A stretch of 37,779 bases of DNA from Lachnospiraceae bacterium. Its GTDB lineage: Bacteria; Bacillota; Clostridia; Lachnospirales; Lachnospiraceae. Of the stretch, positions 8,184-16,492 are shown piece after piece. Position 1 is the stretch's first letter; each line of letters opens with the position of its first letter. Below the pieces are notes generated by a model, which saw only the letters and a program-made list of their open reading frames with translations, did not search any database and had not been told where the DNA came from. The stretch lies in the NCBI GenBank assembly GCA_900770535.1, contig CAAHDV010000227.1:1-37779 (forward strand), read 5' to 3'. The translations under genes and the position numbers were made by a program.

Positions 8184-10316
8184 ATGAAGAACAGCAAAGT
8201 AAAAGGTCTTCTCGGCCTGCTGGTCCTGCTGTTCGCAGTAGGACTGTTCGGATTCTTCGGCTATGATACCATGGATGACATCAAGCTGGGTCTTGACCTG
8301 GCTGGTGGTGTCAGCATCACGTATCAGGCAGTCGATGAGAATCCGACATCGGAGGAAATGTCCGATACCATTTACAAGCTGCAGCAGCGTGTACAGAACT
8401 ACAGTACCGAGGCTGTCGTGTACCAGGAGGGAAGCGACCGGATCAACATTGATATCCCGGGTGTTTCCGACGCGAACGCAATCCTGGAAGAGCTCGGTAA
8501 GCCGGGTTCCCTGATCTTTACCGATGAGACCGGTAAGACCATCTTAACCGGTGACCAGGTGGCTTCCGCAAAGGCGGGAATCATTGAGCAGAATGGTCAG
8601 AAATCCTATGTGGTAAGCCTGACCTTCACCGAGGAAGGAACCAAGGCATTCGCTGACGCGACTTCCGCAAACGTAGGCAAGCGCATTGCGATTATCTACG
8701 ATAACCAGATCTACTCCAACCCGGTAGTCCGTGAGGCCATTACCGGAGGCCAGTGCCAGATCGACGGCATGACCGACTACACCGAGGCTGAGAACCTGGC
8801 ATCTACCATCCGCATCGGTTCCCTGTCCTTAGAGCTGCAGGAGCTGCGTTCCAACGTAGTCGGAGCACAGCTTGGTCAGCAGGCTATTTCCACCAGCTTA
8901 AAGGCAGGTGCCATCGGTTTTGCCATCGTAGCCGTATTCATGATGGTGGTTTACTTAATCCCGGGTGTGGCAGCTGTCATTGCCCTGGCTCTGTATGTCG
9001 GCCTGGTACTCATCATGCTGACTGCATTTGATGTTACCCTGACCCTTCCGGGCGTGGCTGGTATCATCCTTTCCGTTGGTATGGCAGTGGATGCGAATGT
9101 TATCATCTTCACCCGTATCAAGGAGGAGATTGGTCTTGGACACAGCGTAAAATCCGCGATCAAGGCCGGTTTCTCCAAGGCACTGTCCGCAATTCTGGAT
9201 GGCAACATCACCACCCTGATCGCAGCAGCAGTCCTGTACTTCCGCGGTTCCGGTACGGTTAAGGGCTTCGCAAGCACCCTGGCTATCGGTATCGTGCTTT
9301 CCATGTTCACAGCGCTGTTCATCACCAAAGGCGCTCTGTATGCCCTGTATGCAGTGGGCTTTGAGGATCCGAAGTTCTACGGAACCAAGAAGGACGGCAA
9401 GATCATCAACTTCCTTGGCAAGAAGAACATCTGCTTCATCCTTTCCATCGTTATCATCGTGGCAGGCTGGGCAGGCATGGCTCTGCACAAGGGCCAGACC
9501 GGCTACATCTTAAACTACGGTATGGACTTCACCGGTGGTACTTCCACCAACGTCACCTTCAACGAGGATATGAGCCTGGATGACATCTCTGCAAAGGTTG
9601 TTCCGGTTGTCTCCAAGATTACCGGCGACGCAGACGTTCAGACCCAGAAGGTTGCAGGCACCAACGAGGTTATCATCAAGACCAAGACTCTGGATGTGGA
9701 GCAGAGACAGCAGTTAGAGGATGCCATGGTTGAGAACTTTGGCGTTGACGCTGAGAAGATCACCGCAGAGAGCATTTCCGGCGCAGTCAGCACCGAGATG
9801 AAGAAGGATGCGGTATGGGCTGTAACCATCGCAACCGTCCTGATGCTTCTGTACATCTGGTTCCGGTTTAAAGACATCCGCTTTGCAGCCAGCGCAATCC
9901 TTGCTCTGGTACATGATGTTCTGGTAGTTATCACGTTCTACTCCCTGGCGAAGTGGTCCGTTGGTTCTACCTTCATCGCATGTATGCTGACCATTGTCGG
10001 TTACTCCATCAATGCGACCATCGTTATCTTCGACCGTATCCGTGAGAACCTGGCCCTGAAGAAGGCAGGCAGCAAGCAGACGCTCGAGGAGGTCGTAAAC
10101 TTAAGTATCACCCAGACTTTTACCAGAAGTATCAATACTTCCCTGACTACTTTCATCATGGTATTTGTTCTGTTCCTTCTGGGCGTATCCTCCATCCGTG
10201 AGTTCGCCCTGCCGCTTATGGTTGGTATCGTCTGCGGAACCTATTCTTCCGTATGCGTAACCGGTGCTCTCTGGTATGTTCTGACTACCAGAAAACAGAA
10301 AAAGGCTGAGAAGTAA
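8184..10316 (+). CDS. secDF: Fused protein translocase subunit SecDF
   Basis: A 710-residue single-chain SecD-SecF fusion that uses the proton motive force to aid Sec export. The SecD half (about 1-395) has one membrane helix at 8-27, a short periplasm-side P1 region, then the helix bundle with LPGVAGIILSVGMAVDANVIIFTRIKEE. The SecF half (about 410-710) shows NYGMDFTGGTS, then five helices with the hallmark GYSINATIVIFDRIREN. P1 is short, as usual for Gram-positive relatives. The start ATG follows AAAAGGAG by about seven bases. The order scfA-scfB-secDF-tgt-yajC, with a 14-bp gap before it and only 2 bp before tgt, suggests one transcript. A link between SCIFF export and Sec is tempting but not shown. 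Confidence 0.97.
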   Translation: MKNSKVKGLLGLLVLLFAVGLFGFFGYDTMDDIKLGLDLAGGVSITYQAVDENPTSEEMSDTIYKLQQRVQNYSTEAVVYQEGSDRINIDIPGVSDANAILEELGKPGSLIFTDETGKTILTGDQVASAKAGIIEQNGQKSYVVSLTFTEEGTKAFADATSANVGKRIAIIYDNQIYSNPVVREAITGGQCQIDGMTDYTEAENLASTIRIGSLSLELQELRSNVVGAQLGQQAISTSLKAGAIGFAIVAVFMMVVYLIPGVAAVIALALYVGLVLIMLTAFDVTLTLPGVAGIILSVGMAVDANVIIFTRIKEEIGLGHSVKSAIKAGFSKALSAILDGNITTLIAAAVLYFRGSGTVKGFASTLAIGIVLSMFTALFITKGALYALYAVGFEDPKFYGTKKDGKIINFLGKKNICFILSIVIIVAGWAGMALHKGQTGYILNYGMDFTGGTSTNVTFNEDMSLDDISAKVVPVVSKITGDADVQTQKVAGTNEVIIKTKTLDVEQRQQLEDAMVENFGVDAEKITAESISGAVSTEMKKDAVWAVTIATVLMLLYIWFRFKDIRFAASAILALVHDVLVVITFYSLAKWSVGSTFIACMLTIVGYSINATIVIFDRIRENLALKKAGSKQTLEEVVNLSITQTFTRSINTSLTTFIMVFVLFLLGVSSIREFALPLMVGIVCGTYSSVCVTGALWYVLTTRKQKKAEK

Positions 10317-10318
10317 TT

Positions 10319-11458
10319 ATGAGATATAAACTGATCACAACGGACGGACGGGCCAAGCGCGCTGAGGTTGAGACCGTGCACGGCACTATCCAGACTCCGG
10401 TTTTCATGAATGTAGGCACGGTGGCCGCCATTAAGGGCGCGGTTTCCACCGATGACCTGCGCCAGATCGGCACTCAGGTGGAGCTGTCCAACACCTACCA
10501 CCTGCATGTGCGGACCGGCGACAAGCTGATTAAGCAGTTTGGCGGACTTCACAAGTTCATGAACTGGGACAAGCCGATCTTAACCGATTCCGGCGGCTTC
10601 CAGGTATTCTCTCTTTCCGGACTCAGAAAGATTAAGGAAGAGGGCGTAACCTTCCGTTCCCATATTGACGGACACAAGATCTTTATGGGACCGGAGGAGA
10701 GCATGCAGATCCAGTCTAACCTGGCTTCTACCATTGCCATGGCCTTCGATGAGTGCCCGCCGAGCCATGCGGAGCTTTCTTACATCCAGCACTCCGTAGA
10801 CCGCACCACGCGGTGGCTGGAGCGCTGTAAGAAGGAGATGGCAAGATTAAACTCCCTGCCAGATACCATCAACAAAGAACAGCTTCTGTTCGGTATCAAC
10901 CAGGGCGGCGTGGTGGATTCCATCCGGATTCAGCACGCAAAGACCATTGCGGACATGGATTTAGATGGCTATGCGGTAGGAGGCCTTGCCGTAGGCGAGA
11001 CTCATGAGGAGATGTATCACATCCTCGACGTGACCGTTCCGCATCTTCCGCAGAACAAGCCGACTTACCTGATGGGCGTTGGAACTCCGGCAAACATCCT
11101 GGAAGCGGTGGACCGCGGTGTAGACTTCTTTGACTGTGTATACCCGTCCAGAAACGGACGTCACAGCCATGTATACACGAACCACGGCAAGCTCAATCTG
11201 TTAAACCAGAAGTACGAGCTTGACCCGCGTCCGATTGAGGAGGGCTGCCAGTGCCCGGCATGCCGTTCCTATTCCAGAGCATACATCCGCCACCTGTTCA
11301 AGGCAAAGGAAATGCTGGGAATGCGTCTGTGGGTCTTGCATAATCTGTATTTTTATAATAAAATGATGGAAGAGATCCGCGACGCGATCGAACAGCACCG
11401 GTACGCAGAGTACAAGGCTCAGAAGCTTGCCGGTATGGAGGAAGGCCCACAGGAATAG
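10319..11458 (+). CDS. tgt: tRNA-guanine transglycosylase (queuosine pathway)
   Basis: A 379-residue bacterial-type TGT that swaps guanine 34 in GUN-anticodon tRNAs for preQ1 (or another queuine precursor). The substrate-pocket motif DSGGFQVFSLS is present, and the nucleophile Asp sits in the DCVYPSRNGRH motif. The zinc site is CQCPACRSYSRAYIRHLF (three Cys and one His). Length matches the family. It starts 2 bp after the secDF stop, so translation is probably coupled. Tgt commonly sits beside yajC and secDF in bacteria, which supports the call. Confidence 0.97.
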   Translation: MRYKLITTDGRAKRAEVETVHGTIQTPVFMNVGTVAAIKGAVSTDDLRQIGTQVELSNTYHLHVRTGDKLIKQFGGLHKFMNWDKPILTDSGGFQVFSLSGLRKIKEEGVTFRSHIDGHKIFMGPEESMQIQSNLASTIAMAFDECPPSHAELSYIQHSVDRTTRWLERCKKEMARLNSLPDTINKEQLLFGINQGGVVDSIRIQHAKTIADMDLDGYAVGGLAVGETHEEMYHILDVTVPHLPQNKPTYLMGVGTPANILEAVDRGVDFFDCVYPSRNGRHSHVYTNHGKLNLLNQKYELDPRPIEEGCQCPACRSYSRAYIRHLFKAKEMLGMRLWVLHNLYFYNKMMEEIRDAIEQHRYAEYKAQKLAGMEEGPQE

Positions 11459-11537
11459 TTTCATACATTCAGGGGTAAAACAAAAACGAATCAGGCTGGC
11501 CAGAGCGAGGCGCAGGCACAGCCGCAAGGAGGACAAC

Positions 11538-11834
11538 ATGTTATTAGCAACTGCAGCAGCAAACCCGACCATGATGATCGTGTTATACGTGGTAATCTTT
11601 GGTGGTATCTTCTACTTCATGGGCTACCGTCCGCAGAAGAAAGAGAAAAAGAGAGTAGACGAGATGATGGCAAGCCTTGCTATCGGAGACAGTGTACTGA
11701 CCAGCAGCGGTTTCTACGGCGTGATCATCGACATGACCGATGATACCGTAATCGTAGAGTTCGGCAGCAACAAGAACTGCCGCATCCCGATGCAGAAGGC
11801 AGCAATCGTACAGGTTGAGAAGCCGGAGGCATAA
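11538..11834 (+). CDS. yajC: Preprotein translocase accessory subunit YajC
   Basis: A 98-residue single-pass membrane protein of the YajC family that associates with SecDF. One helix spans about residues 10-29 (TMMIVLYVVIFGGIFYFMGY), followed by the family signature RPQKKEKKR and a small beta-rich cytoplasmic domain with GDSVLTSSGFYGVI. The open frame extends upstream to 11427 and overlaps tgt. The start used here is ATG 11538, because a strong AAGGAGG at 11526-11532 lies six bases before it and the helix then begins at the expected place. It is the last gene of the operon and is followed by a terminator. Confidence 0.95.
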   Translation: MLLATAAANPTMMIVLYVVIFGGIFYFMGYRPQKKEKKRVDEMMASLAIGDSVLTSSGFYGVIIDMTDDTVIVEFGSNKNCRIPMQKAAIVQVEKPEA

Positions 11835-11845
11835 AATTAACAGCA

Positions 11846-11885
11846 AAATGGGAGACTTCCGAATTGGAAGCCTCCCATTTTTCAT
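11846..11885. terminator. Bidirectional intrinsic terminator between yajC and rubrerythrin
   Basis: The stem AAATGGGAG-CTTCC pairs with GGAAG-CTCCCATTT with one internal mismatch and a 5-nt loop. A T-run follows on the plus strand, and the A-run before it provides one on the minus strand. It lies between two convergent genes and can stop both. Confidence 0.9.
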
Positions 11886-11902
11886 TGTTTTATGCGGAAA
11901 GA

Positions 11903-12445
11903 TTAACCAAAGTATCTCTTTAACAGGCCCTCAAATGCCTTGCCGTGTCTTGCTTCGTCTCTTGCCATCTCATGAACGGTGTCATGGATTGCGTCCAGGT
12001 TCGCTGCTTTCGCGCGCTTTGCCAGGTCGAACTTGCCCTCGGTTGCGCCGTGCTCAGCGGCAACTCTCATCTCCAGGTTCTTCTTGGTGGAGTCGGTTAC
12101 AACCTCACCTAACAGCTCTGCGAATTTTGCAGCGTGCTCAGCCTCTTCGTAAGCTGCCTTCTCCCAGTAAAGGCCGATCTCCGGATAGCCCTCTCTGTGA
12201 GCTACACGAGCCATAGCCAGGTACATACCAACCTCAGAGCACTCGCCCTCGAAGTTTGCTCTTAAGTCTGCTAAAATATCTTCGCTGACGCCCTGTGCAA
12301 CGCCTACTACGTGCTCTGCAGCCCAGGTCATTTCGCCAGCCTGCTCTTTGAATTTGGATGCCGGTGCCTTACATACCGGGCAGAATTCCGGTGCAGCGTC
12401 TCCCTCGTAAACATAACCACATACAGTACAAACCCATTTCTTCAT
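11903..12445 (-). CDS. Reverse rubrerythrin (N-terminal rubredoxin, C-terminal diiron domain)
   Basis: A 180-residue rubrerythrin with the domains in reversed order. A rubredoxin iron site comes first (C6, C9, C22, C25), then a ferritin-like four-helix bundle with diiron ligands in E101-x-x-H104 (EAEH) and E164-x-x-H167 (EARH) plus earlier Glu in FEGECSE. Such proteins act as NADH-linked hydrogen peroxide and oxygen reductases in anaerobes, taking electrons via a rubredoxin reductase not seen here. The ribosome binding site AAAGGAG lies seven bases before ATG. It is 101 bp downstream of perR on the same strand with no clear promoter between, so the two are probably co-transcribed and peroxide-inducible. 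Confidence 0.93.
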   Translation of the reverse strand: MKKWVCTVCGYVYEGDAAPEFCPVCKAPASKFKEQAGEMTWAAEHVVGVAQGVSEDILADLRANFEGECSEVGMYLAMARVAHREGYPEIGLYWEKAAYEEAEHAAKFAELLGEVVTDSTKKNLEMRVAAEHGATEGKFDLAKRAKAANLDAIHDTVHEMARDEARHGKAFEGLLKRYFG

Positions 12446-12546
12446 AACTCGTTTCTCCTTTACATGTGAAATATAGTTTTATTGGTGTTGGCGGGCTGCC
12501 GGCACTGACCTGCCTGCAGTCTGACCAGTGATACTCTGAGTAATAC

Positions 12547-12942
12547 TTAATGACTTTCCTTCTTTAAGCAGTCCGCGCAGCGGCCGAAAAAGAACACGGT
12601 GTGGTCTTCCACCTGGCCTGCGGTACAGGCCTGCGCTTTCTGGTCGATGTCGGAAAGCAGCTTCATGGGAAGGTCGATGACGGCTCCGCAGCCTCTGCAC
12701 ACAAAGTGGTAATGCAGGCTGGTGTCTGCGTCAAAGTGGTCCTTTCCGTCTCCAAAGGTGAGCTTCTGGACCTCTCCCAGTTCTACCAGAAGGTTTAAGT
12801 TCCGGTACACGGTACCGAGACTGATGTTCGGGAACTCCTCGCGAATGCTTGCGTATACGGCGTCTGCGGTCGGATGGTCCTTACGGCTCATGAGACTTGC
12901 TTTGATGGATTCCCTCTGACGACTGTATTTTAATGTCTTCAT
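12547..12942 (-). CDS. perR: Fur-family peroxide sensor repressor (PerR-like)
   Basis: A 131-residue Fur superfamily regulator. The winged helix is N-terminal (TADAVYASI to SLGTVYRNLN). The structural zinc site is C82, C85, C122 and C125. Regulatory metal ligands match PerR: His23, Asp71 (where Fur has Glu), His77 and His79. In PerR, oxidation of metal-site histidines by peroxide releases DNA. Start ATG follows AAGGAG by five bases. The neighbouring rubrerythrin is a typical PerR target, and a palindromic operator overlaps its own promoter. The Asp rather than Glu and the context favour PerR over Fur or Zur; metal choice is inferred. Confidence 0.88.
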   Translation of the reverse strand: MKTLKYSRQRESIKASLMSRKDHPTADAVYASIREEFPNISLGTVYRNLNLLVELGEVQKLTFGDGKDHFDADTSLHYHFVCRGCGAVIDLPMKLLSDIDQKAQACTAGQVEDHTVFFFGRCADCLKKESH

Positions 12943-12967
12943 TGCAGCTCCTTTTCATCAATAAATA

Positions 12968-12984
12968 ATAGTAATGATTACTAT
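12968..12984. promoter_or_regulatory. PerR/Fur-type operator
   Basis: ATAGTAATGATTACTAT is a perfect 8-1-8 palindrome that closely fits the known PerR box pattern (TTATAATNATTATAA). It lies immediately downstream of the perR -10 box, covering the expected transcription start, the classic arrangement for autorepression. Confidence 0.85.
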
Positions 12985-12990
12985 GATTGG

Positions 12991-13019
12991 ATTATAGCAA
13001 ATGCGGAGCAGGATGTCAA
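12991..13019 (-). promoter_or_regulatory. Consensus sigma-A promoter of perR
   Basis: Read on the minus strand, TTGACA (13019-13014), 17 bp, then TATAAT (12996-12991): a full consensus promoter. A strong promoter held down by an adjacent operator fits a peroxide-derepressed perR-rubrerythrin unit. Confidence 0.92.
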
Positions 13020-13183
13020 GGCCTTTCTCCGCATTTTTTTGCAAGATGCTCCTGACCCTGGCGCAGTGCTTCCTCAAAGCCGGCCTGCTGAAGCTTTCAG
13101 TCCTGGATGACGGAAACCTCATCATTGGTTTTTCGCATAAACTCCGTTGGCTGGGGAGCCTGTCTTTCCTGGTGCTTGTTCAT
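13020..13183 (-). pseudogene. Possible broken small reading frame between LysR and perR
   Basis: On the minus strand an ATG at 13183 opens 28 codons ending at TGA (13097-13099). The same frame continues with KLQQAGFEEALRQGQEHLAKK, which has coding-like composition. No family is recognised and there is no well-spaced ribosome binding site. It could be a decayed gene or chance. The rest of 12943-13203 holds only the perR promoter and operator. Confidence 0.25.
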
Positions 13184-13203
13184 ACCTGGTATGTAGGAAG
13201 CTC

Positions 13204-14142
13204 CTATATGGTTTCTTTTGCAGTTTGTATGAATTCTTTGGTGGCCTGTGACATATAATGGCCTTTGTGGTAACCAATCGCCAGAACGCCGTGGGCCTTT
13301 GGATGGTCCAGGGAATAGAAGTTTAACGGTCCCTGCCCGCTTTTCAGCTCCTGAACCTCTGCCTGTCCGGAAATGAACATACGCGGGTAGAAGGTGATGC
13401 CCATGCCTTTTTCAGCCAGGGCCAGCACCGTCTGGATGTTTTCGGTTTCCAGTACGATATGGGGCGTGATCTGCGCTTCTTCAAACATTTCATCCGCAAT
13501 GGTGCGCACACGGTTTCCCTTGTTGATCAGAAGGAACGGGCAGTTTGCCAGAAGCTTTAAGTCAGTGTGCTCTGAGAGCTGCCGTTTGATCTCTTTTAAA
13601 CGGCCGGGGAACATGTGCTCCAGAACGCTGTCCGGCACGGCCAGCAGAATTTCCTCCTCGCAGACCGGCACGGTCTCGACGTTTTCCACTTTAAATGGAA
13701 GCATGTCAATGATCAGGTCAATGTTGCCGTGCAGGAGGTCATCGGCCAGCTCGGAGGAATTGCCCTCCACCAGCTTTAGGTCGATGTTTGGATACCGTTC
13801 CTTGAAAACCGGTAAGATCTCCGGCAGGATGACGCGTCCGCGGGTGTGGGAAAGCCCCAGGGTAAGCTGGCCCACGGAGAAATCCTTGATGTCGGCAAGC
13901 TCGCGGTAGGTCTCGTCCCGCAGCTCCAGCATCTGTCGGGCCTTGGTCTTCAATGCCTGACCGGCATAGGTTAAGGTCAGGGGCGTGGTGCGGTTAAAGA
14001 GGATGACATCGAACTCTTTTTCCATGTTGGAGATGTGGTTGCTTAAGGACTGCTGGGAGATGAACAGCTTTTTGGCGGCTTTGGTAAAGTTTAATTCCTC
14101 AGCTGCCACCAGAAAATATTCCAGATTTAAAAAGTTAATCAT
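13204..14142 (-). CDS. LysR-family transcriptional regulator
   Basis: A 312-residue LysR regulator. Residues 1-60 form the winged helix-turn-helix (LEYFLVAAEELNFTKAAKKLFISQQSLSNHI is the usual pattern), followed by a linker helix and a type 2 periplasmic-binding-protein-like effector domain from about residue 90. The effector is unknown. Its start overlaps the last 8 bases of the PHP gene, so the two are translationally coupled. LysR regulators are usually divergent from their targets, so this tail-to-head coupling with a phosphoesterase is less common. The C-terminal end aligns with the LysR remnant at 6036-6260. Confidence 0.93.
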   Translation of the reverse strand: MINFLNLEYFLVAAEELNFTKAAKKLFISQQSLSNHISNMEKEFDVILFNRTTPLTLTYAGQALKTKARQMLELRDETYRELADIKDFSVGQLTLGLSHTRGRVILPEILPVFKERYPNIDLKLVEGNSSELADDLLHGNIDLIIDMLPFKVENVETVPVCEEEILLAVPDSVLEHMFPGRLKEIKRQLSEHTDLKLLANCPFLLINKGNRVRTIADEMFEEAQITPHIVLETENIQTVLALAEKGMGITFYPRMFISGQAEVQELKSGQGPLNFYSLDHPKAHGVLAIGYHKGHYMSQATKEFIQTAKETI

Positions 14143-14887
14143 GGGCCTGTCCTCCCAGATAGAGTGGTTTGTTTAAATACGGGATATACTCTGCCGCCTT
14201 TTCGATGGAAGTGTTTACCACCAGCTCTTCCGGGAATCCAATTTCTTCCAGAAGTGCCCGGGCGCGGGTGTGGTTGCCGACATCGGCATCCGCGTGGGCG
14301 TCGCTGTCCATAATGATGGACACTTTGTGCTTCCGGCACAGCTCCAGCATGGTGATGTAATTTTCCCTCGCGTTTAAGCGGTGGCATTCCGGATGCAGGG
14401 AACTGGAATTGACCTCCAGAAGAACATGATGCTCTTTGGCAGCGCAGACCAGAGTCTCGTAGTCGATGGGGAAGCGCCCGTCGTCCGGGTGGCCGATGAT
14501 ATGGACGGCCGGATGTTTCATGGCGCCAAGGTAAGCAGCCGTATTCTGAGCTACGGTTCCGCTGTCATAGCATGGCTCATGGATGCTGGCAATGCCATAG
14601 TCCAGACCGGCAAGATAGCGCGGCTCCAGGTCAATATGGCCCTCGTAGTCAATGATGTTTAACTCGCAGCCCAGCATCAGCTTTACGCCAAACTGTTCCC
14701 GCGGAACCACCTTAAAGTTGATGAAATAAAACGGGTGGCAGGCACCGGGGATGCGCGGGGCATGTTCGGTGATGCCAAGAAGTTGTACGCCCTTTTCGGA
14801 CGCGGAGCGGATCATTTCCTGCATGGTGTTGTAGGCATGGCCGCTCATGATCGTGTGGGTATGAAGATCTAAAATATCGTGGATCAT
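14135..14887 (-). CDS. PHP-domain phosphoesterase (YcdX-like)
   Basis: A 250-residue PHP-fold metal-dependent phosphoesterase of the YcdX type. Metal-ligand motifs appear in order: DLHTHT near the N-terminus, ITEHAP, GCELNI, IASIH, IGHPDDGRF and DSDAHADAD near the C-terminus, matching a trinuclear metal site. Two in-frame ATGs exist at 14893 and 14887. AGGAG at 14900-14896 is only 2 nt from the first but 8 nt from the second, so 14887 is chosen. The substrate is not known. It forms an operon with the overlapping LysR gene. Confidence 0.88.
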   Translation of the reverse strand: MIHDILDLHTHTIMSGHAYNTMQEMIRSASEKGVQLLGITEHAPRIPGACHPFYFINFKVVPREQFGVKLMLGCELNIIDYEGHIDLEPRYLAGLDYGIASIHEPCYDSGTVAQNTAAYLGAMKHPAVHIIGHPDDGRFPIDYETLVCAAKEHHVLLEVNSSSLHPECHRLNARENYITMLELCRKHKVSIIMDSDAHADADVGNHTRARALLEEIGFPEELVVNTSIEKAAEYIPYLNKPLYLGGQAHD

Positions 14888-14929
14888 GGACATTTCTCCT
14901 GATAAAAATATCGTAAATGAATCATTAAA

Positions 14930-14958
14930 ATTATAACACGCTTTCTGGCAGAAAACCA
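14930..14958 (-). promoter_or_regulatory. Probable promoter of the PHP-LysR pair
   Basis: On the minus strand a perfect TATAAT (14935-14930) lies about 45 bp before the PHP start. The hexamer 17 bp upstream is TGGTTT, a poor -35, so the call rests on the -10 box and position. Confidence 0.5.
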
Positions 14959-14964
14959 GAAAAC

Positions 14965-14993
14965 TATGGTAAATTCAAAGGAAATATGGTAAA
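14965..14993 (+). promoter_or_regulatory. 20-bp-period direct repeat before the S1-domain gene
   Basis: TATGGTAAA occurs at 14965-14973 and 14985-14993, with 15 of 20 flanking positions matching. A spacing of 20 bp is about two helical turns. The region must hold the S1-gene promoter but has no good -35/-10 pair, so the repeats may bind an activator. Confidence 0.4.
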
Positions 14994-15045
14994 GTGAATA
15001 GTATTGAAGCGTTCTTTCAGAAGAGCGGGAAAAGGAGTAAACATT

Positions 15046-15771
15046 ATGAGTGAAGTAAAAGAAACAATGGAAGATTTTGCCAGCGAGCTGGAGGCATCTT
15101 ATAAGGAATATGACGCACGCCGCAACAACGCGTACCAGGATCAGGAAGGCCCGGACGCAGAGAAGTGGGCAGAGCTTGCGCAGCAGATGGAAGATAAGAC
15201 CGTATTAAAGGTAAAGGTAAAAGAGGCAGTCAAGGGCGGCCTGGTTGCTTATGTAGATGACATTCAGGGCTTTATCCCGGCATCCCAGGCAGCAGACCAC
15301 TACATTGAGAAACTGGAAGATCTGGTGGGCCAGCATCTTGAGGTAGTTCCGATCACCGTAGACATGGAGAAAAAGAGACTGGTTCTTTCCGCAAGAGCAG
15401 TCCTGCAGGAGAAGAAGGCCGCAGAGCGCGCAGAGAAGCTGGCTTCTGTTGAGGTTGGCTCCGTTGTGAACGGTACCGTAGACAGCTTAAAGGATTACGG
15501 CGCATTCGTAAATCTGGAGAACGGTTTAAGCGGACTGTTACACGTATCCCAGATCAGCAACCAGCGCATCAAACATCCGGGCGTGGTATTAAAAGAAGGA
15601 CAGAATGTAACTGTAAAAGTAATCGGCGTCAAAGATGGCAAGATCAGCCTTAGCATGAAAGCACTCACCGCAGACGGCGAGCCGGAGGAGCCGGTAGAAA
15701 AATTCGATTACAAAGAGACCGGTGAGGCAACCACCGGACTCGGAGCACTGTTAAAAGGCCTGAAGTTCTAG
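15046..15771 (+). CDS. S1 RNA-binding domain protein (two S1 domains)
   Basis: A 241-residue protein with two tandem S1/OB-fold domains. The first, at about 45-115 (VKGGLVAYVDDIQGFIPASQ), resembles domains of ribosomal protein S1 that bind the ribosome. The second, at about 132-205 (VGSVVNGTVDSLKDYGAFVNL), is a canonical RNA-binding S1 motif. The length is far shorter than full S1, so it is a short S1 homologue as found in many Bacillota, probably acting in translation or RNA handling. The frame runs back to a TTG at 15004, but ATG 15046 has AAAAGGAG about nine bases upstream and is used. It is followed 55 bp later by the alarmone synthetase. Confidence 0.9.
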   Translation: MSEVKETMEDFASELEASYKEYDARRNNAYQDQEGPDAEKWAELAQQMEDKTVLKVKVKEAVKGGLVAYVDDIQGFIPASQAADHYIEKLEDLVGQHLEVVPITVDMEKKRLVLSARAVLQEKKAAERAEKLASVEVGSVVNGTVDSLKDYGAFVNLENGLSGLLHVSQISNQRIKHPGVVLKEGQNVTVKVIGVKDGKISLSMKALTADGEPEEPVEKFDYKETGEATTGLGALLKGLKF

Positions 15772-15826
15772 AAATTACTATCCGGCTGCAGCGCATCAAT
15801 CGTTATTGTACAAGGAGGGATAGAGG

Positions 15827-16489
15827 TTGGTATATATCCCAAATGCCTACAGTCAGCTGGATCAGTGGAATTCCGTTATGTTTCTGTATGAATCAGCACT
15901 GAAGGCAATCAACACCAAAATCGAGATCTTAAACGAAGAGTTCATTCATATGTACGGGCATACGCCCATTGAGCACATCAAATCCAGGGTCAAGACCCCG
16001 GACAGTATTGTCAAGAAGATGAAGCGCAATGGCTACGAGGTCACCATTGAGAACATGGTGGAAAAGCTCAGCGACATTGCGGGCATCCGCATCATCTGCT
16101 CCTTTAACCAGGACATTTACCAGATCGCGGACATGATCGCGCGCCAGAAGGATGTCACAGTCCTCTATGTGAAGGACTACATCCGAAAGCCCAAGCCAAA
16201 CGGCTACAAGAGCTATCACATGGTGGTGACCATCCCCATTTATCTGACAGAAGGGCCGGTGGAGACGAAGGTCGAGATCCAGATCCGCACCATTGCGCAG
16301 GATTTCTGGGCCAGCCTGGAGCATAAGATCTATTACAAGTTTGAAGGAAGCGGTCCGGACTCATTGCAGGCGGAGCTGAAGGCATGTGCCGACATGGTGG
16401 ATATGCTGGACGCAAAGATGTTTTCTCTGAATCAGTCCATTCTGGAGACCCGAAAGGCCCAGGAGGATGAACCGGAACCGAAAGAGTAA
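15827..16489 (+). CDS. Small alarmone synthetase (RelQ/YjbM-type GTP pyrophosphokinase)
   Basis: A 220-residue single-domain RelA/SpoT-like synthetase that makes (p)ppGpp from ATP and GTP or GDP. There is no HD hydrolase domain and no regulatory C-terminal half, so it is a stand-alone small synthetase. Motifs visible are IAGIRIICSF, KPNGYKSYHMVV (GTP-binding loop), VEIQIRTIAQDFWASLEHKIYYK (catalytic Glu in EIQIRT) and a charged C-terminal tail. It starts with TTG, eight bases after a full AAGGAGG at 15812-15818; no ATG is better placed. The next gene starts 3 bp after its stop. Confidence 0.94.
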   Translation: MVYIPNAYSQLDQWNSVMFLYESALKAINTKIEILNEEFIHMYGHTPIEHIKSRVKTPDSIVKKMKRNGYEVTIENMVEKLSDIAGIRIICSFNQDIYQIADMIARQKDVTVLYVKDYIRKPKPNGYKSYHMVVTIPIYLTEGPVETKVEIQIRTIAQDFWASLEHKIYYKFEGSGPDSLQAELKACADMVDMLDAKMFSLNQSILETRKAQEDEPEPKE

Positions 16490-16492
16490 TCT

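Noticed and set aside
13001..13258. 85-codon plus-strand frame over the perR upstream region
   Set aside because: It crosses the LysR stop and the perR promoter, has no ribosome binding site, and the composition is not coding-like.
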